DNA from: Candidatus Methylophosphatis haderslevensis
Lineage (GTDB): Bacteria; Pseudomonadota; Gammaproteobacteria; Burkholderiales; Rhodocyclaceae
Assembly (NCBI GenBank): GCA_016711925.1
Contig: JADJSA010000017.1
Coordinates: forward strand, 400,075 to 464,074
Length of the DNA stretch: 64,000 nucleotides
Direction: 5' to 3'
The notes under the pieces are model-generated. The model made no database searches. It had not been told where the DNA came from and was given only the letters and a program-made list of their open reading frames with translations. Shown in pieces: positions 17,675 through 26,596 of the stretch; position 1 is the stretch's first letter; the number at the start of each line of letters is the position of its first letter. The translations under genes were made by a program, and so were the position numbers.

Positions 17675-18502
17675 TCAGGTGCGCGCATAGACGTACTCGT
17701 CGCAACCGGAGCCGAGAATTCCGATCCGGTGCTTCAGCGCCGTCTGGACAAAGCGGCGGCGCATCGCAAATCCGTGCGCCCGCATTGCGGCGTCGACGTC
17801 CTGGGCGGAGATCGACTCGTAGGGAAAGCCGCCGAGCCAGTCATGAACATCGTGATCGAAGTCCATCCCGCGCTTGCCGACGTATCCGCGCACATAGTCG
17901 TCGAAGCTGCGGCCGGACGCCAGGAGCCCGAGCCGAAGAATCGATGCATAAGTCTTGCGGGCACGGAGCTGGATGGCTTGCGAAGCCTTCGAGTACCACT
18001 TCTTCTCCAGCGTCCATAGCGGGCACAGCCAGGTTCGGCGATACAGCGCGAAGACGAACTGCCCTTGCGGCGCCACCATGGCCGCGGCACAGGCAATCGC
18101 GCGTTGCATGTCACCGGTATGGTGAAGCACGCCCCAGGAGTAGACGGCATCGAAGCGCCCGAGTCGACTCGGGTCAAGATCGAAGACGCTAAGCTCCCGA
18201 ACCTGCCAGCGACCATCGGCATGACGCTGCAGAACCTGGCGGGTCGCGCCGACCGATGCAGGATCGATATCGACGGCGACGACCTCGGCCGCACCCAGGC
18301 GCAGCGCAGCAAGCGAATGGATTCCGGAACCGCAGCCGATATCGAGGATGCGCAGTCCGTTCAAGCCAGCGCCGCCGAGCAGCCGGCGCAGGCCCGCCAC
18401 CGCCTCGGCAATCTCCGCCCCGGTAATTGATTCGGCGTAGCTCGCCCAGTTTTCGCCAAAGGCGAAATGGGTTTCGACCCGCGTCAGGTCTTGCCCGCTC
18501 AT
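17675..18502 (-). CDS. class I SAM-dependent methyltransferase
   Basis: A 275-residue methyltransferase starting at ATG 18502 (MSGQDLTRVETHFAFGENW); an upstream in-frame start would add only eight basic residues. SAM motif I is ILDIGCGSGIHS (52-63), followed by the acidic motif VVAVDIDPAS and the motif with YSWGVLHHTGD. The C-terminal part (about 180-275) is a separate helical segment with few recognisable marks. The family often methylates sugars or small molecules; in this cluster an O-methyl group on the polysaccharide is the natural inference. Confidence 0.85.
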   Translation of the reverse strand: MSGQDLTRVETHFAFGENWASYAESITGAEIAEAVAGLRRLLGGAGLNGLRILDIGCGSGIHSLAALRLGAAEVVAVDIDPASVGATRQVLQRHADGRWQVRELSVFDLDPSRLGRFDAVYSWGVLHHTGDMQRAIACAAAMVAPQGQFVFALYRRTWLCPLWTLEKKWYSKASQAIQLRARKTYASILRLGLLASGRSFDDYVRGYVGKRGMDFDHDVHDWLGGFPYESISAQDVDAAMRAHGFAMRRRFVQTALKHRIGILGSGCDEYVYART

Positions 18503-18599
18503 CGCGCCGCGCCTCGACGGCCGCAACGGCGATCGGGCGACACGTTCTGATCGCTATGCGGGTACCGGGTGCGCTTCGACACAGGCATCCTCTGTGGCA

Positions 18600-19745
18600 T
18601 CAGGCCGGCGTCCCCCACTTGGTTGCATAGCAATCGAGATAGGCTTCGCAGACCGCGTCGAGGGAAAACAGGCGCGCGACGCGCTGTCTGGCGCGCGCAC
18701 CGAGTTGCCGGCGCGCGGCGGCATCGAGGGCAAGAATGCCCGAAATCGCCGCACCCAGGGCTGCCGGGGCCCGTATCGGCACCGTCGCACCGGTATCATC
18801 GATGATGTGGCGAGCCTCCCCCAGATCGGTAGACACGCAGGGAACCCCGCATGCCATCGCCTCTCCGAGGACGTTCGGGAAGGCTTCGCCCCAACTGGAA
18901 GAAAGCGCACATACATCCAGCGCCGGATAAACGTTCTCGGTATCGGTCACTTCGCCCAGCAACATGAAGTTGCGATCCAGTTCGCGAGCGGCAATCCGGC
19001 TGACGAGCGGCACATTCGACGCGTCGATTTCCGACCCGGCCAGTACGAACAAAACATCGGGAAATGCCTGCCGGACACGAACGGCGGCGTCTACCAGAGT
19101 CGCGTGATCCTTCATCGGGTGGCTGCGCGCAACGACCCCGACGACCGGCACACCAGGCGCAATCCCCAACTCGGCACGTTTTCGCGCGCGCTGCTCCTGG
19201 TCGGGTCGAAAGCGGGTCAGATCGAATCCATTCGGTACGACTACCGCACGATCCCCGAAATAACCGGCAGCGGTGTGCTGCTTGGCACTCAGCCCGGAAT
19301 TGTAGATCAGCCGCTCCGGCAACCTGGAGAAGACCGCGCCGGCTCGAACGACCTGCCGCGTTGACCAGCGCTCGGAAGACAGATTGTAGAGCGTCTGCCG
19401 GATGCTCCAGAACAGCCGGCACTTGCACGGCCGCATGAGGCCAGCGAATGTCGCCAGCAGATTCCCGTGGTACATCCAGCCCTGGACGATGTCGGGTCGA
19501 AAGATCCACATCATCCGGGCTATCCTCAGCGGGGCCATCAGGAATCCGGTGATGCTGTTGACGCGAAGTTCGTCGACCGCAACGCCGAGACTGCGAATCG
19601 CAATGCCCTGGGTTCCCGCGTCGCGCAACGAGGCCACCCGGCATTCGACGTCCCGACGCCCGAGCGAGTCGATCAGCTTGACCAGCATGCGCTCCGCGCC
19701 GCCGGTTCCCAATCCGGTCGTGATGAAGAGAACGCGCAATGTCAT
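18600..19745 (-). CDS. family 4 glycosyltransferase
   Basis: 381 residues from ATG 19745 (MTLRVLFITTGLGTGGAERMLVKL); the long upstream extension of this frame is a shadow of the neighbouring methyltransferase. The N-terminal GTGGAE motif is typical of GT4 enzymes of LPS and capsule clusters. The C-terminal donor site contains PVVGVVARSHPMKDH and the E-x7-E element in SSWGEAFPNVLGEAMACG. It likely adds a hexose or HexNAc to the lipid-linked repeat unit. The donor is unknown. Confidence 0.9.
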   Translation of the reverse strand: MTLRVLFITTGLGTGGAERMLVKLIDSLGRRDVECRVASLRDAGTQGIAIRSLGVAVDELRVNSITGFLMAPLRIARMMWIFRPDIVQGWMYHGNLLATFAGLMRPCKCRLFWSIRQTLYNLSSERWSTRQVVRAGAVFSRLPERLIYNSGLSAKQHTAAGYFGDRAVVVPNGFDLTRFRPDQEQRARKRAELGIAPGVPVVGVVARSHPMKDHATLVDAAVRVRQAFPDVLFVLAGSEIDASNVPLVSRIAARELDRNFMLLGEVTDTENVYPALDVCALSSSWGEAFPNVLGEAMACGVPCVSTDLGEARHIIDDTGATVPIRAPAALGAAISGILALDAAARRQLGARARQRVARLFSLDAVCEAYLDCYATKWGTPA

Positions 19746-19897
19746 CCGGCGTCCACAGCCGGCATGCCGAACCCGGGCACGCGGACTTTCGCAGCGACCG
19801 CTCGCAGCCAGCCCGGCAACGCGCATAATCCGGGGATCGACATGCGCGGATTCTCGACCGCGTTTCTGATCCCGGATGCAACAGCATATGTCATTAT

Positions 19898-20842
19898 TTA
19901 CGTCTTCACGGCCGAATAGACAACCACGCCGTGTGTCAGACGCTTCGGTCCGAAGGCCTCGAACAGTGGCATCAGCAGACGATCGATCACCGTCAGCGGA
20001 TTGCCGAGCACGTAAGCGAATTTGGCGGTCAGGTCGCTGCGACCGATTCTCTCGAAATAGGCGGCTGGCCGCTCCGGCAGCTCGGTCCACGGCAGATGTC
20101 TCTTCAGCACTTGCCTGTACCAGGCACAGCGCAGCCAGTTGACCGGTCGCATCTCGTATATCTCGTTGGTAAATTCGGCGCCGATCAGGCGCAGGCCGAC
20201 CGAATCGAGGTAGCGTTTTACAGTCTCCTCGGTAAAGAAGTGCAGGTGTCGCGGCAGATCCTCGCGATAGAGAAAGCGCGAACCCCAGCTGGCGAAATTC
20301 GGAACCAGGAAGACGAATCGCCCTGCCGGTCTGAGAACCTGCGCTGCGCGCCTGAAGTAGCGGGAAGGCTGGTGGACGTGCTCCATCACCGCCCATGCCG
20401 TCACTGCATCGAAGTGCGACTCCGGCAAAGGCGCATCGGGGAACTCGCAGCGGTGCACCACAAAGTCGTCGATCTTGCGCGCCTGCTCGCCAATCTCGAC
20501 ACCCGTCACATCCCAACCCCGCTCACGCATCAGCCGCGGAAAATCTCCGTTGGCACAGCCGATGTCGAGCAAGCGCGCACCCGGCCGGCAGAGATCGGCG
20601 AGATACTCGGCCTCGCGGCGATAGCGAGCCTGGTGCCAAGCCTCGTCGAAAAAGTCGAAAAATGCATCGGGATAATATTTGCCTATCTCTTGCCGCGTCG
20701 GCCGCGGATTGACAAACCCCAGACCGCACTGCGCGCATTCCACTACCGAGAACCATTCGTCCCGGTGGAACAGGATGTCGGGCATCCGGTAGACCTCGCG
20801 ATAGTCGCTGGAGCCGCACAGATCGCAGCTAACTTCTTCCAT
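19898..20842 (-). CDS. SAM-dependent methyltransferase with N-terminal zinc ribbon
   Basis: 314 residues from ATG 20842, chosen over a TTG 21 bases upstream because GGAAGG sits 9 nt before it. Two C-x-x-C pairs (C6/C9 and C36/C39, CDLCG and CAQCG) form a probable zinc ribbon before the methyltransferase core, whose SAM loop is LLDIGCANGDF (91-101) and post-motif AWAVMEHVHQPSRY. Proteins of this layout occur in O-antigen and capsule clusters and may methylate sugars. The start overlaps the 3' end of the flippase gene by 14 bases. Confidence 0.85.
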   Translation of the reverse strand: MEEVSCDLCGSSDYREVYRMPDILFHRDEWFSVVECAQCGLGFVNPRPTRQEIGKYYPDAFFDFFDEAWHQARYRREAEYLADLCRPGARLLDIGCANGDFPRLMRERGWDVTGVEIGEQARKIDDFVVHRCEFPDAPLPESHFDAVTAWAVMEHVHQPSRYFRRAAQVLRPAGRFVFLVPNFASWGSRFLYREDLPRHLHFFTEETVKRYLDSVGLRLIGAEFTNEIYEMRPVNWLRCAWYRQVLKRHLPWTELPERPAAYFERIGRSDLTAKFAYVLGNPLTVIDRLLMPLFEAFGPKRLTHGVVVYSAVKT

Positions 20843-22127
20843 TGCCAACCGCCTTCCGGACAATCCCGCGCAACCTGAACACGCAATAGACGAACGACGC
20901 GCAATACATTCCCGACACGGCGATCGCGACCCCCTTCAGGCCGCGCGCGTCGACCAGGAACCAGCACAGCGCGACGCAGACGGCCAAGTTGATCGCCGCC
21001 GCCTCGAGCAGCACCGTGTTCGCTTGGCATGCCGACAACGCCCGCGTGACCAGCGCGCCGGCCACATGCCATGGCAACTGCATCGCCAGCAGAAACAGTA
21101 TGCCGGCAACCTCGGCCGTCTGTTCCGGCGCGAAGCTGCCACGCTGAAACAACACGCCGACGATCGGCTCGGCGAGAAAGAACATCGCCACCGCGACTGC
21201 GCAGCCTGCCGACCACGCCACGGATACATGTCTGCGCAACGCCTCGATGAACCGCGGCCAGTCGCCGGCCGCAGCCAGCTGCGAGTAGTCGTTGAGCAGC
21301 GGCCCACCCACGACCTTGAGGCCAAATCCGACTACGGCTGTGATCGCCACGTTGGCAAAGCCCAGGGTCGCCACGCTGCCGGCGCCCAAGCTCGCCGCCC
21401 AGGCATTCGCAATCACAGTGGCGCCGGACATCAGGCCGGTCGCCGCGGCGGCCGACGTCACCTGCGAGGCCAGCGGCAGGTGCGCCGGCAATCCCCGGCG
21501 CGGCGCCACGCCAATCTGCGCCGAACGGACAAGAAGGTAGAGCACGACGGTCTGCAAAGCGAAGCCCGCCGCAGTACCCACGACGGGTGCCCAGGTTCCC
21601 CAATCGCACACCAGGCAGAACGCGGCCGCCAACGCCGGCGGCAAGGCCGCAGTCAGCGCCGGGCGCGAAAACCGGTTGCCCGCCTGGAGCAGAATGACCC
21701 AGTAGGCGCCGACGCCGGCCAGAATCCCGCTCAGGCAGAGCACCAGCAGGACATCGCTCAGGAGCTTTGCCTTGGCAACCGAGAAACCGGGCGCGATGAA
21801 GGGCACATACAGACTTGCTGCCAATCCGCCCGCAATAAACACGATCGCAACGACAGCGTAGACAATTGCGTGGATGCGGCCGGTTTCGATGTCGCCATCT
21901 AGCGGTCCGCCCATCCCCCGCGCGACCAGAAAGGGCACCAGCCCCGCTCCCAGGCTGCTGGAAAAAACGTTCAGCAACAATGCGGGTATCTGGATCGCGG
22001 CAATAAAAACGTCTGCAGCATCGCGGGTGCCGAACCGGTAGGCTACCGCCTGCTCCCGGAACAGTCCGCACAACGCGACAACAACAGTTGCGCTGCCGAG
22101 ACCGAAATAAACTCGATAGCCTCGCAT
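20829..22127 (-). CDS. MurJ/Wzx-like polysaccharide flippase
   Basis: A 432-residue multi-spanning membrane protein of the MviN/MATE-like superfamily, with about 12 hydrophobic segments. The N-terminal FREQAVAYRFGTRDAADVFIAA resembles the start of MurJ-type lipid II flippases, but the protein is shorter than MurJ (about 510 residues, 14 helices). Placed in a polysaccharide cluster, it probably moves the undecaprenyl-linked repeat unit across the inner membrane (the Wzx role). The ATG at 22127 is preferred over the GTG just before it. No Wzy polymerase or Wzz chain-length gene is visible in the window. Confidence 0.82.
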   Translation of the reverse strand: MRGYRVYFGLGSATVVVALCGLFREQAVAYRFGTRDAADVFIAAIQIPALLLNVFSSSLGAGLVPFLVARGMGGPLDGDIETGRIHAIVYAVVAIVFIAGGLAASLYVPFIAPGFSVAKAKLLSDVLLVLCLSGILAGVGAYWVILLQAGNRFSRPALTAALPPALAAAFCLVCDWGTWAPVVGTAAGFALQTVVLYLLVRSAQIGVAPRRGLPAHLPLASQVTSAAAATGLMSGATVIANAWAASLGAGSVATLGFANVAITAVVGFGLKVVGGPLLNDYSQLAAAGDWPRFIEALRRHVSVAWSAGCAVAVAMFFLAEPIVGVLFQRGSFAPEQTAEVAGILFLLAMQLPWHVAGALVTRALSACQANTVLLEAAAINLAVCVALCWFLVDARGLKGVAIAVSGMYCASFVYCVFRLRGIVRKAVGNGRS

Positions 22128-22345
22128 CACGTTCGACGCCGATCGGTCGCGGCTGCGGGCGCCGCGTCAGCCCGCATCACCAAACCGGCCAGAAGCCGGC
22201 CGTCGATCTCCCAGATAGATGCCATCGGGACTGATGGTTCGGGCCGTTGTTGCACTCACTGTCCTTGCGGCGGCAGGCCAGGCGCGTGGCCCAGGCGATC
22301 CGGGACGTCACGAGAAGCGCATTGCGCCGAATGAGGCCGGCACGC

Positions 22346-23365
22346 TCAGACGACCTGTCCGATCCGGTAGTACGACCGATACCAATCGACGAATCGCCCG
22401 ATGCCGTCCCGCACGGTGGTTGCCGGAGCAAAGCCTGTGGCGGCGGCAAGCTCGCTCGTATCGGCACTGGTAGCGGGCACATCGCCGTCCTGCATCGGCA
22501 GAAAAATTTTCTGCGCTTTGCGGCCGAGGGCGGTCTCGAGCGTCTCGATGTAGACCATCAGATCGACCGGCTGGCTGTTGCCGATGTTGAAGACCCGGTA
22601 GGGCGCGGAACTGCGCGCCGGATCGGGTTTGGCGGGGTCGAAGTCGGGATCGGGCTGCGCCGCCCGGTCGAGCACTCGAACCACGCCCTCGACGATGTCG
22701 TCGACATAGGTGAAATCGCGCTTCATCCTGCCGTTGTTGAAGACGTCGATCGGCCGGTCTTCGAGGATCGCCCTGGTGAACAGGAACAGCGCCATGTCCG
22801 GCCGGCCCCACGGGCCGTACACCGTGAAGAAGCGCAGGCCGGTGGTCGGCAGGCCGAACAGGTGGCTGTAGGTGTGCGCCATCAGCTCGTTGGCCTTCTT
22901 GGTTGCCGCGTACATGCTGATCGGATGATCGATGTTGTCGTGCTCGGAGAACGGGAGGCGGGTGTTGCCGCCGTAGACGCTGGAACTCGAGGCATACGCC
23001 AGATGCGCAACCCTGGTGTGCCGGCAACCTTCGAGAATGTTCATGAACCCGACCAGGTTGCTATCAACGTAGGCATGCGGGTTCTGCAGCGAATAACGCA
23101 CCCCGGCTTGCGCCGCCAGGTGGACCACACGGTCGAAGCGCTCCGCCTCGAACAGGCGCGGCATCGCCTCGCGGTCGGCGACATCGCACTTGATGAAGCG
23201 AAAGCCAGCATTCGGCGTCAGCCGCGCCAGCCGCGCCTCTTTGAGCCGCACGTCGTAATAATCGTTGAGATTGTCGAGGCCGACCACGCTATCGCCGCGC
23301 GCCAGCAGGGTCTGCGCCACATGCATGCCGATGAAGCCGGCGGCCCCGGTAACCAGTACTTTCAC
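22346..23365 (-). CDS. UDP-glucuronate 4-epimerase-like NAD-dependent epimerase
   Basis: 339 residues from GTG 23365, which overlaps the TGA of the upstream gene (GTGA). The NAD loop GAAGFIG is near the N-terminus, and the active site reads SSSSVYGGN...YAATKK (the Y-x-x-x-K Tyr and Lys). The segment LPFSEHDNIDHPISMYAATKKANELMAHTYSHL is the pattern of UDP-glucuronate 4-epimerases (CapI/WbnF group), making UDP-galacturonate for capsule or LPS. This fits an amidated uronic acid in the polysaccharide, given the nearby AsnB-type enzyme. Between its end and the flippase lies a 218-bp non-coding space. Confidence 0.88.
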   Translation of the reverse strand: MKVLVTGAAGFIGMHVAQTLLARGDSVVGLDNLNDYYDVRLKEARLARLTPNAGFRFIKCDVADREAMPRLFEAERFDRVVHLAAQAGVRYSLQNPHAYVDSNLVGFMNILEGCRHTRVAHLAYASSSSVYGGNTRLPFSEHDNIDHPISMYAATKKANELMAHTYSHLFGLPTTGLRFFTVYGPWGRPDMALFLFTRAILEDRPIDVFNNGRMKRDFTYVDDIVEGVVRVLDRAAQPDPDFDPAKPDPARSSAPYRVFNIGNSQPVDLMVYIETLETALGRKAQKIFLPMQDGDVPATSADTSELAAATGFAPATTVRDGIGRFVDWYRSYYRIGQVV

Positions 23366-24129
23366 GAGTAGCCCCGCCGTCTCTGAATCTCGACCATTTT
23401 CGCATACTTGCAAAAGCTGTTGAAACAGCCGATGGCGATATGCACCAGCCCCGGCAAGCCGTCGAGAAAGCCGAGCCGGAAGAAGTAGAACTTGACGAAG
23501 CGGAACAGCGGAGACAACAGCATCTGCAGGCGCGAAACGCCGCCGCCCTGGCCGACCAGTTCCTCGGCGGCCAGGGTCGTGTAGCGATTCTGCTTGGCCA
23601 GATAGCTGTCGAGCGTTTCGGCCGATTCGTGCAGCAGGTCGCCGTCGAGCCGGCCGACCGTGCCGAGCGTGATCACCTTTTCATGCACCACGTCTTCGGA
23701 CCAGCGCGCATGGCTCTTGTGGAACAGCCGCAGGCTCAAGTCCGGATAGCCCTCGCCGTGGCGCAGGTAGCGGCCGAGGAAGCGATTGCAGCGCGGGAAC
23801 TCGTAGGCATGCTGCGACGGGTCGCGCAGCACCTGTTCGATGGACGCGCGCAAAGCCGGCGTAACCCGCTCGTCGGTATCCAGGCACAACACCCACTCAT
23901 GCGTCGCCTGTTCGACCGCGAATTGCTTCTGCTTGCCAAAGCCCAGCCACGCCTGGTGCACAACGCGTGCGCCGCGTTGACGCGCCAGTTCGACCGTGCT
24001 ATCGACGCTGCCGGAATCGGCAATCACGATCTCCTCCACCCACGCCACGGAATCCAGGCAATGGGCCAGGGTGTCGGCGCAATCTAGGGTGATCAAGACG
24101 ACGGACAGCGCGGCGCGCGAACCAGACAT
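23362..24129 (-). CDS. family 2 glycosyltransferase, WaaE/KdtX-like
   Basis: 255 residues from ATG 24129; the reading frame continues upstream across waaC on the other strand, but that part is a shadow. The GT-A fold opens LSVVLITLDCADTLAHCLDSV, with the donor Asp region IADSGSVDST and the D-x-D-like LDTDERV. The C-terminal hydrophobic tail (SPLFRFVKFYFFRLGFLDGLPGL, given here in pieces) is typical of WaaE/KdtX LPS-core glucosyltransferases. It is the first gene of the minus-strand cluster, and is divergent from waaC. Confidence 0.85.
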   Translation of the reverse strand: MSGSRAALSVVLITLDCADTLAHCLDSVAWVEEIVIADSGSVDSTVELARQRGARVVHQAWLGFGKQKQFAVEQATHEWVLCLDTDERVTPALRASIEQVLRDPSQHAYEFPRCNRFLGRYLRHGEGYPDLSLRLFHKSHARWSEDVVHEKVITLGTVGRLDGDLLHESAETLDSYLAKQNRYTTLAAEELVGQGGGVSRLQMLLSPLFRFVKFYFFRLGFLDGLPGLVHIAIGCFNSFCKYAKMVEIQRRRGYS

Positions 24130-24279
24130 GGGGCAATCAAGTGACCGGGAGCAATTTGACCGGAGATATATAATCCGCCGCGGACCAGCGCCGTGGCAAT
24201 TGCCCAGCATTCTAACCCGGCCCGCGTGGCAGCCCGCCAATAACCCGTCGAACCGACCGACCGATCGCACCGCGCCGCC
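24130..24279. promoter_or_regulatory. divergent intergenic region with AT-rich promoter-like patch
   Basis: 150 bp between the divergent polysaccharide cluster and waaC. A strikingly AT-rich stretch, ATATATAAT at 24166-24174, includes TATAAT (24169-24174) within otherwise GC-rich DNA, with TTGACC only 7 bases upstream. It is a plausible -10 for waaC, but no hexamer at the ideal -35 spacing is seen; on the other strand TATATA could serve the cluster. Confidence 0.35.
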
Positions 24280-25287
24280 ATGCCCTCGCCCGCCCCGAAC
24301 CGCATCGTCCTGCCGCCACCGCAAACGACCCTGCTGGTCAAGACTTCCTCGCTCGGCGACGTGATTCACAACCTGCCGGTTGCCAGCGACCTGCACCGGC
24401 ACTTTCCGCACATCGCCATCGACTGGGTGGTGGAGGAGTCGTTCGCCGACATCGCCCGCCTGCACCCGGCGGTACGCAACGTCATCCCGGTCGCGCTGCG
24501 GCGCTGGCGCAAGCAGTTGTTCAAGGCCGACACGCGGCTGCAATGGCGCGCCTTCCGCCAGGCGCTCGGCCGGCGCCATTACGATGTCATCCTCGATACG
24601 CAGGGGCTGGTCAAGAGCGCGCTGATCGGCTGGATCGCCCGCGGCAACCGCTGCGGCTACGCCGCCGAAGCGGCACGCGAGCCGCTGGCCGCGCGCTTCT
24701 ACAACCGCAGCTTCGCCATTCCGCGCAACCTGCACGCGGTGGCGCGCAACCGCTGGCTTGCCGCCGCCGCCTTCGACTATCCACCGCCGGACGCCGCCGA
24801 TCCGTTGCTCGACTACGGCATCCGCGCCCGGCCGCTGCTCGCGCAATGGCTGCCGCCAAAACCCTACGCGGTGCTGCTCTCCGCCACCAGCCGCGACGAC
24901 AAGCTGTGGGCCGATACGAACTGGCTGGCACTGGCCGCCGATCTCCATGCGCACGGAATCGCTGCCGTGCTGCCCGGCGGCAGCGCGGCCGAGCGCGAGC
25001 GCGCCGCCCGGCTCGCCGCCGCCATGAGCAACGCGGTGGCGGCGCCACCGCTCGACATTCCGACCGTGGCCGCGCTGATCGCCGGCGCCGCGATCGTGAT
25101 CGGCGTGGACACCGGACTCACCCATCTTGCCGCTGCACTCGGCCGGCCGGTGATCGCGATCTTCGCCGGGTCCGAACCCGGCCTCACCGGCGTGCTGGCG
25201 GCCACCCCCGCGATCAATCTCGGCGGCCGGGGCGCGCCGCCCGGCGCCGCGGAAGTCTGGTCTGCCGCGCGGCAGATGCTCGGCTGA
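24280..25287 (+). CDS. waaC: LPS heptosyltransferase I
   Basis: A 335-residue GT9 enzyme that adds the first L-glycero-D-manno-heptose to Kdo2-lipid A at the inner face of the inner membrane. The GT9 N-terminal signature LLVKTSSLGDVIHNLPVASDL contains the catalytic Asp region; the C-terminal domain has VIGVDTGLTHLAAALGRPVIAIFAGSEP (seen as shorter pieces: GVDTGLTHLAAALGRP). The stop overlaps the waaA start (TGATG at 25285-25289), so the two LPS-core genes are coupled. The length is typical. Confidence 0.95.
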   Translation: MPSPAPNRIVLPPPQTTLLVKTSSLGDVIHNLPVASDLHRHFPHIAIDWVVEESFADIARLHPAVRNVIPVALRRWRKQLFKADTRLQWRAFRQALGRRHYDVILDTQGLVKSALIGWIARGNRCGYAAEAAREPLAARFYNRSFAIPRNLHAVARNRWLAAAAFDYPPPDAADPLLDYGIRARPLLAQWLPPKPYAVLLSATSRDDKLWADTNWLALAADLHAHGIAAVLPGGSAAERERAARLAAAMSNAVAAPPLDIPTVAALIAGAAIVIGVDTGLTHLAAALGRPVIAIFAGSEPGLTGVLAATPAINLGGRGAPPGAAEVWSAARQMLG

Positions 25288-26549
25288 TGGCGCGCACCCT
25301 CTACACCGCGCTGCTCTGGCTGCTGCTGCCGCTGATCCCGCTGCGCCTGTGGCTGCGCGGCCGGCGCCAGCCCGAGTACCGCGAACACTGGCGCGAGCGC
25401 TTTGGTGACTACAAGCTTGCCGGCGGCATGGCGACGATCTGGATCCACGCCGTCTCGGTCGGCGAAACCCGCGCCGCGCAGCCGCTGGTACAACGCCTGC
25501 TCACCGAGTACCCGGCGCACCGCATCCTGCTCACTCATATGACGCCGACCGGGCGCGCCACGTCGGGCGAATTGTTCGGCGCCAATCCGCGCATCGCCAG
25601 CGCCTACCTGCCTTACGACTACCCGTTTGCGGTGCGGCGCTTTCTCGATCGCTTCGCGCCGGCTGCCGGCCTGATCATGGAGACCGAGCTGTGGCCCAAC
25701 CTGATCGCCATCTGCCATGCCCGGCGCACGCCGCTGCTGCTGGTCAACGCGCGGCTGTCGGCACGATCGGCGCGCGGCTACCGGCGCCTCGCCGCGCTCA
25801 CCCGCGAAGCGCTCGGCAAGCTGACTGCGGTCGGCGCGCAGACCGGCGCCGACGCGCAGCGCCTGCGCGATCTCGGCGCCACAGAGGTCGAAGTCACCGG
25901 CAACCTCAAGTTCGATGTCACGCCCGGCGACGCACTGCTTGCGCGCGGCCGCCGGCTGCGCGAGCGCTGGGGCGCGCGCCCGGTGCTTCTGTGCGCCAGC
26001 ACGCGCGAAGGCGAGGAAGCGCTGATCCTCGATGCGCTGGCGAACGCCGATGGCCGCTTTCTCGCCGTCATCGTGCCGCGCCATCCGCAGCGTTTCGACG
26101 ATGTGGCGCAACTGATCGCGGCGCGGGGCATGCCGTTTCGCCGCCGCAGCGAGAACGGCGCGATCGGCGATGAAACGCGGATCGTACTCGGCGACAGCAT
26201 GGGCGAACTGTTCGCCTATTACGCGGCGGCCGATGTCGCCTTTGTCGGCGGCAGCCTGTTGCCGCTCGGCGGGCAGAATCTGATCGAGCCCTGCGCGGTC
26301 GGCACGCCGGTGCTGATCGGTCCGCACACCTACAACTTTCTCGAAGCCGCCGAGCAGGCGATCGCCGCCGGCGCGGCCCGCCGCGTGAGCGATGCGCGCG
26401 ACCTGGTCGCGCAGGCGCAAGCCCTGCTCGCCGATCCGGCGGCTCTGCGGGCGATGGGCGAGGCAGGCCGGCAATTCGCCAGCGTCCATGCCGGCGCCAC
26501 CGCGCGCACCCTCGAACTGATCGCACGCAGCCTGGCCGCGGCCGCATAA
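25287..26549 (+). CDS. waaA: Kdo transferase WaaA
   Basis: A 420-residue 3-deoxy-D-manno-octulosonic acid transferase, which adds Kdo to the lipid IVA precursor, anchored by an N-terminal hydrophobic helix (about 5-22). HAVSVGETRAAQPLV contains the catalytic Glu. LLVNARLSARSARGYRR, CASTREGEE and the nucleotide-sugar site GGSLLPLGGQNLIEPCAVGTPV complete the family marks. The start ATG 25287 shares a base with the waaC stop. The N-terminal helix and length (E. coli 425) agree with a full-length enzyme. Confidence 0.95.
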   Translation: MARTLYTALLWLLLPLIPLRLWLRGRRQPEYREHWRERFGDYKLAGGMATIWIHAVSVGETRAAQPLVQRLLTEYPAHRILLTHMTPTGRATSGELFGANPRIASAYLPYDYPFAVRRFLDRFAPAAGLIMETELWPNLIAICHARRTPLLLVNARLSARSARGYRRLAALTREALGKLTAVGAQTGADAQRLRDLGATEVEVTGNLKFDVTPGDALLARGRRLRERWGARPVLLCASTREGEEALILDALANADGRFLAVIVPRHPQRFDDVAQLIAARGMPFRRRSENGAIGDETRIVLGDSMGELFAYYAAADVAFVGGSLLPLGGQNLIEPCAVGTPVLIGPHTYNFLEAAEQAIAAGAARRVSDARDLVAQAQALLADPAALRAMGEAGRQFASVHAGATARTLELIARSLAAAA

Positions 26550-26596
26550 CGCCGGCCTGTTAGACTGCGCGGCCAGTCACCCTACCGTGCGAACCG

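Noticed and set aside
19755..20516. N-terminal extension of the glycosyltransferase at 18600
   Set aside because: It lies opposite no gap and reads through the neighbouring methyltransferase in another frame; the true start MTLRVLFITTGLG is at 19745.
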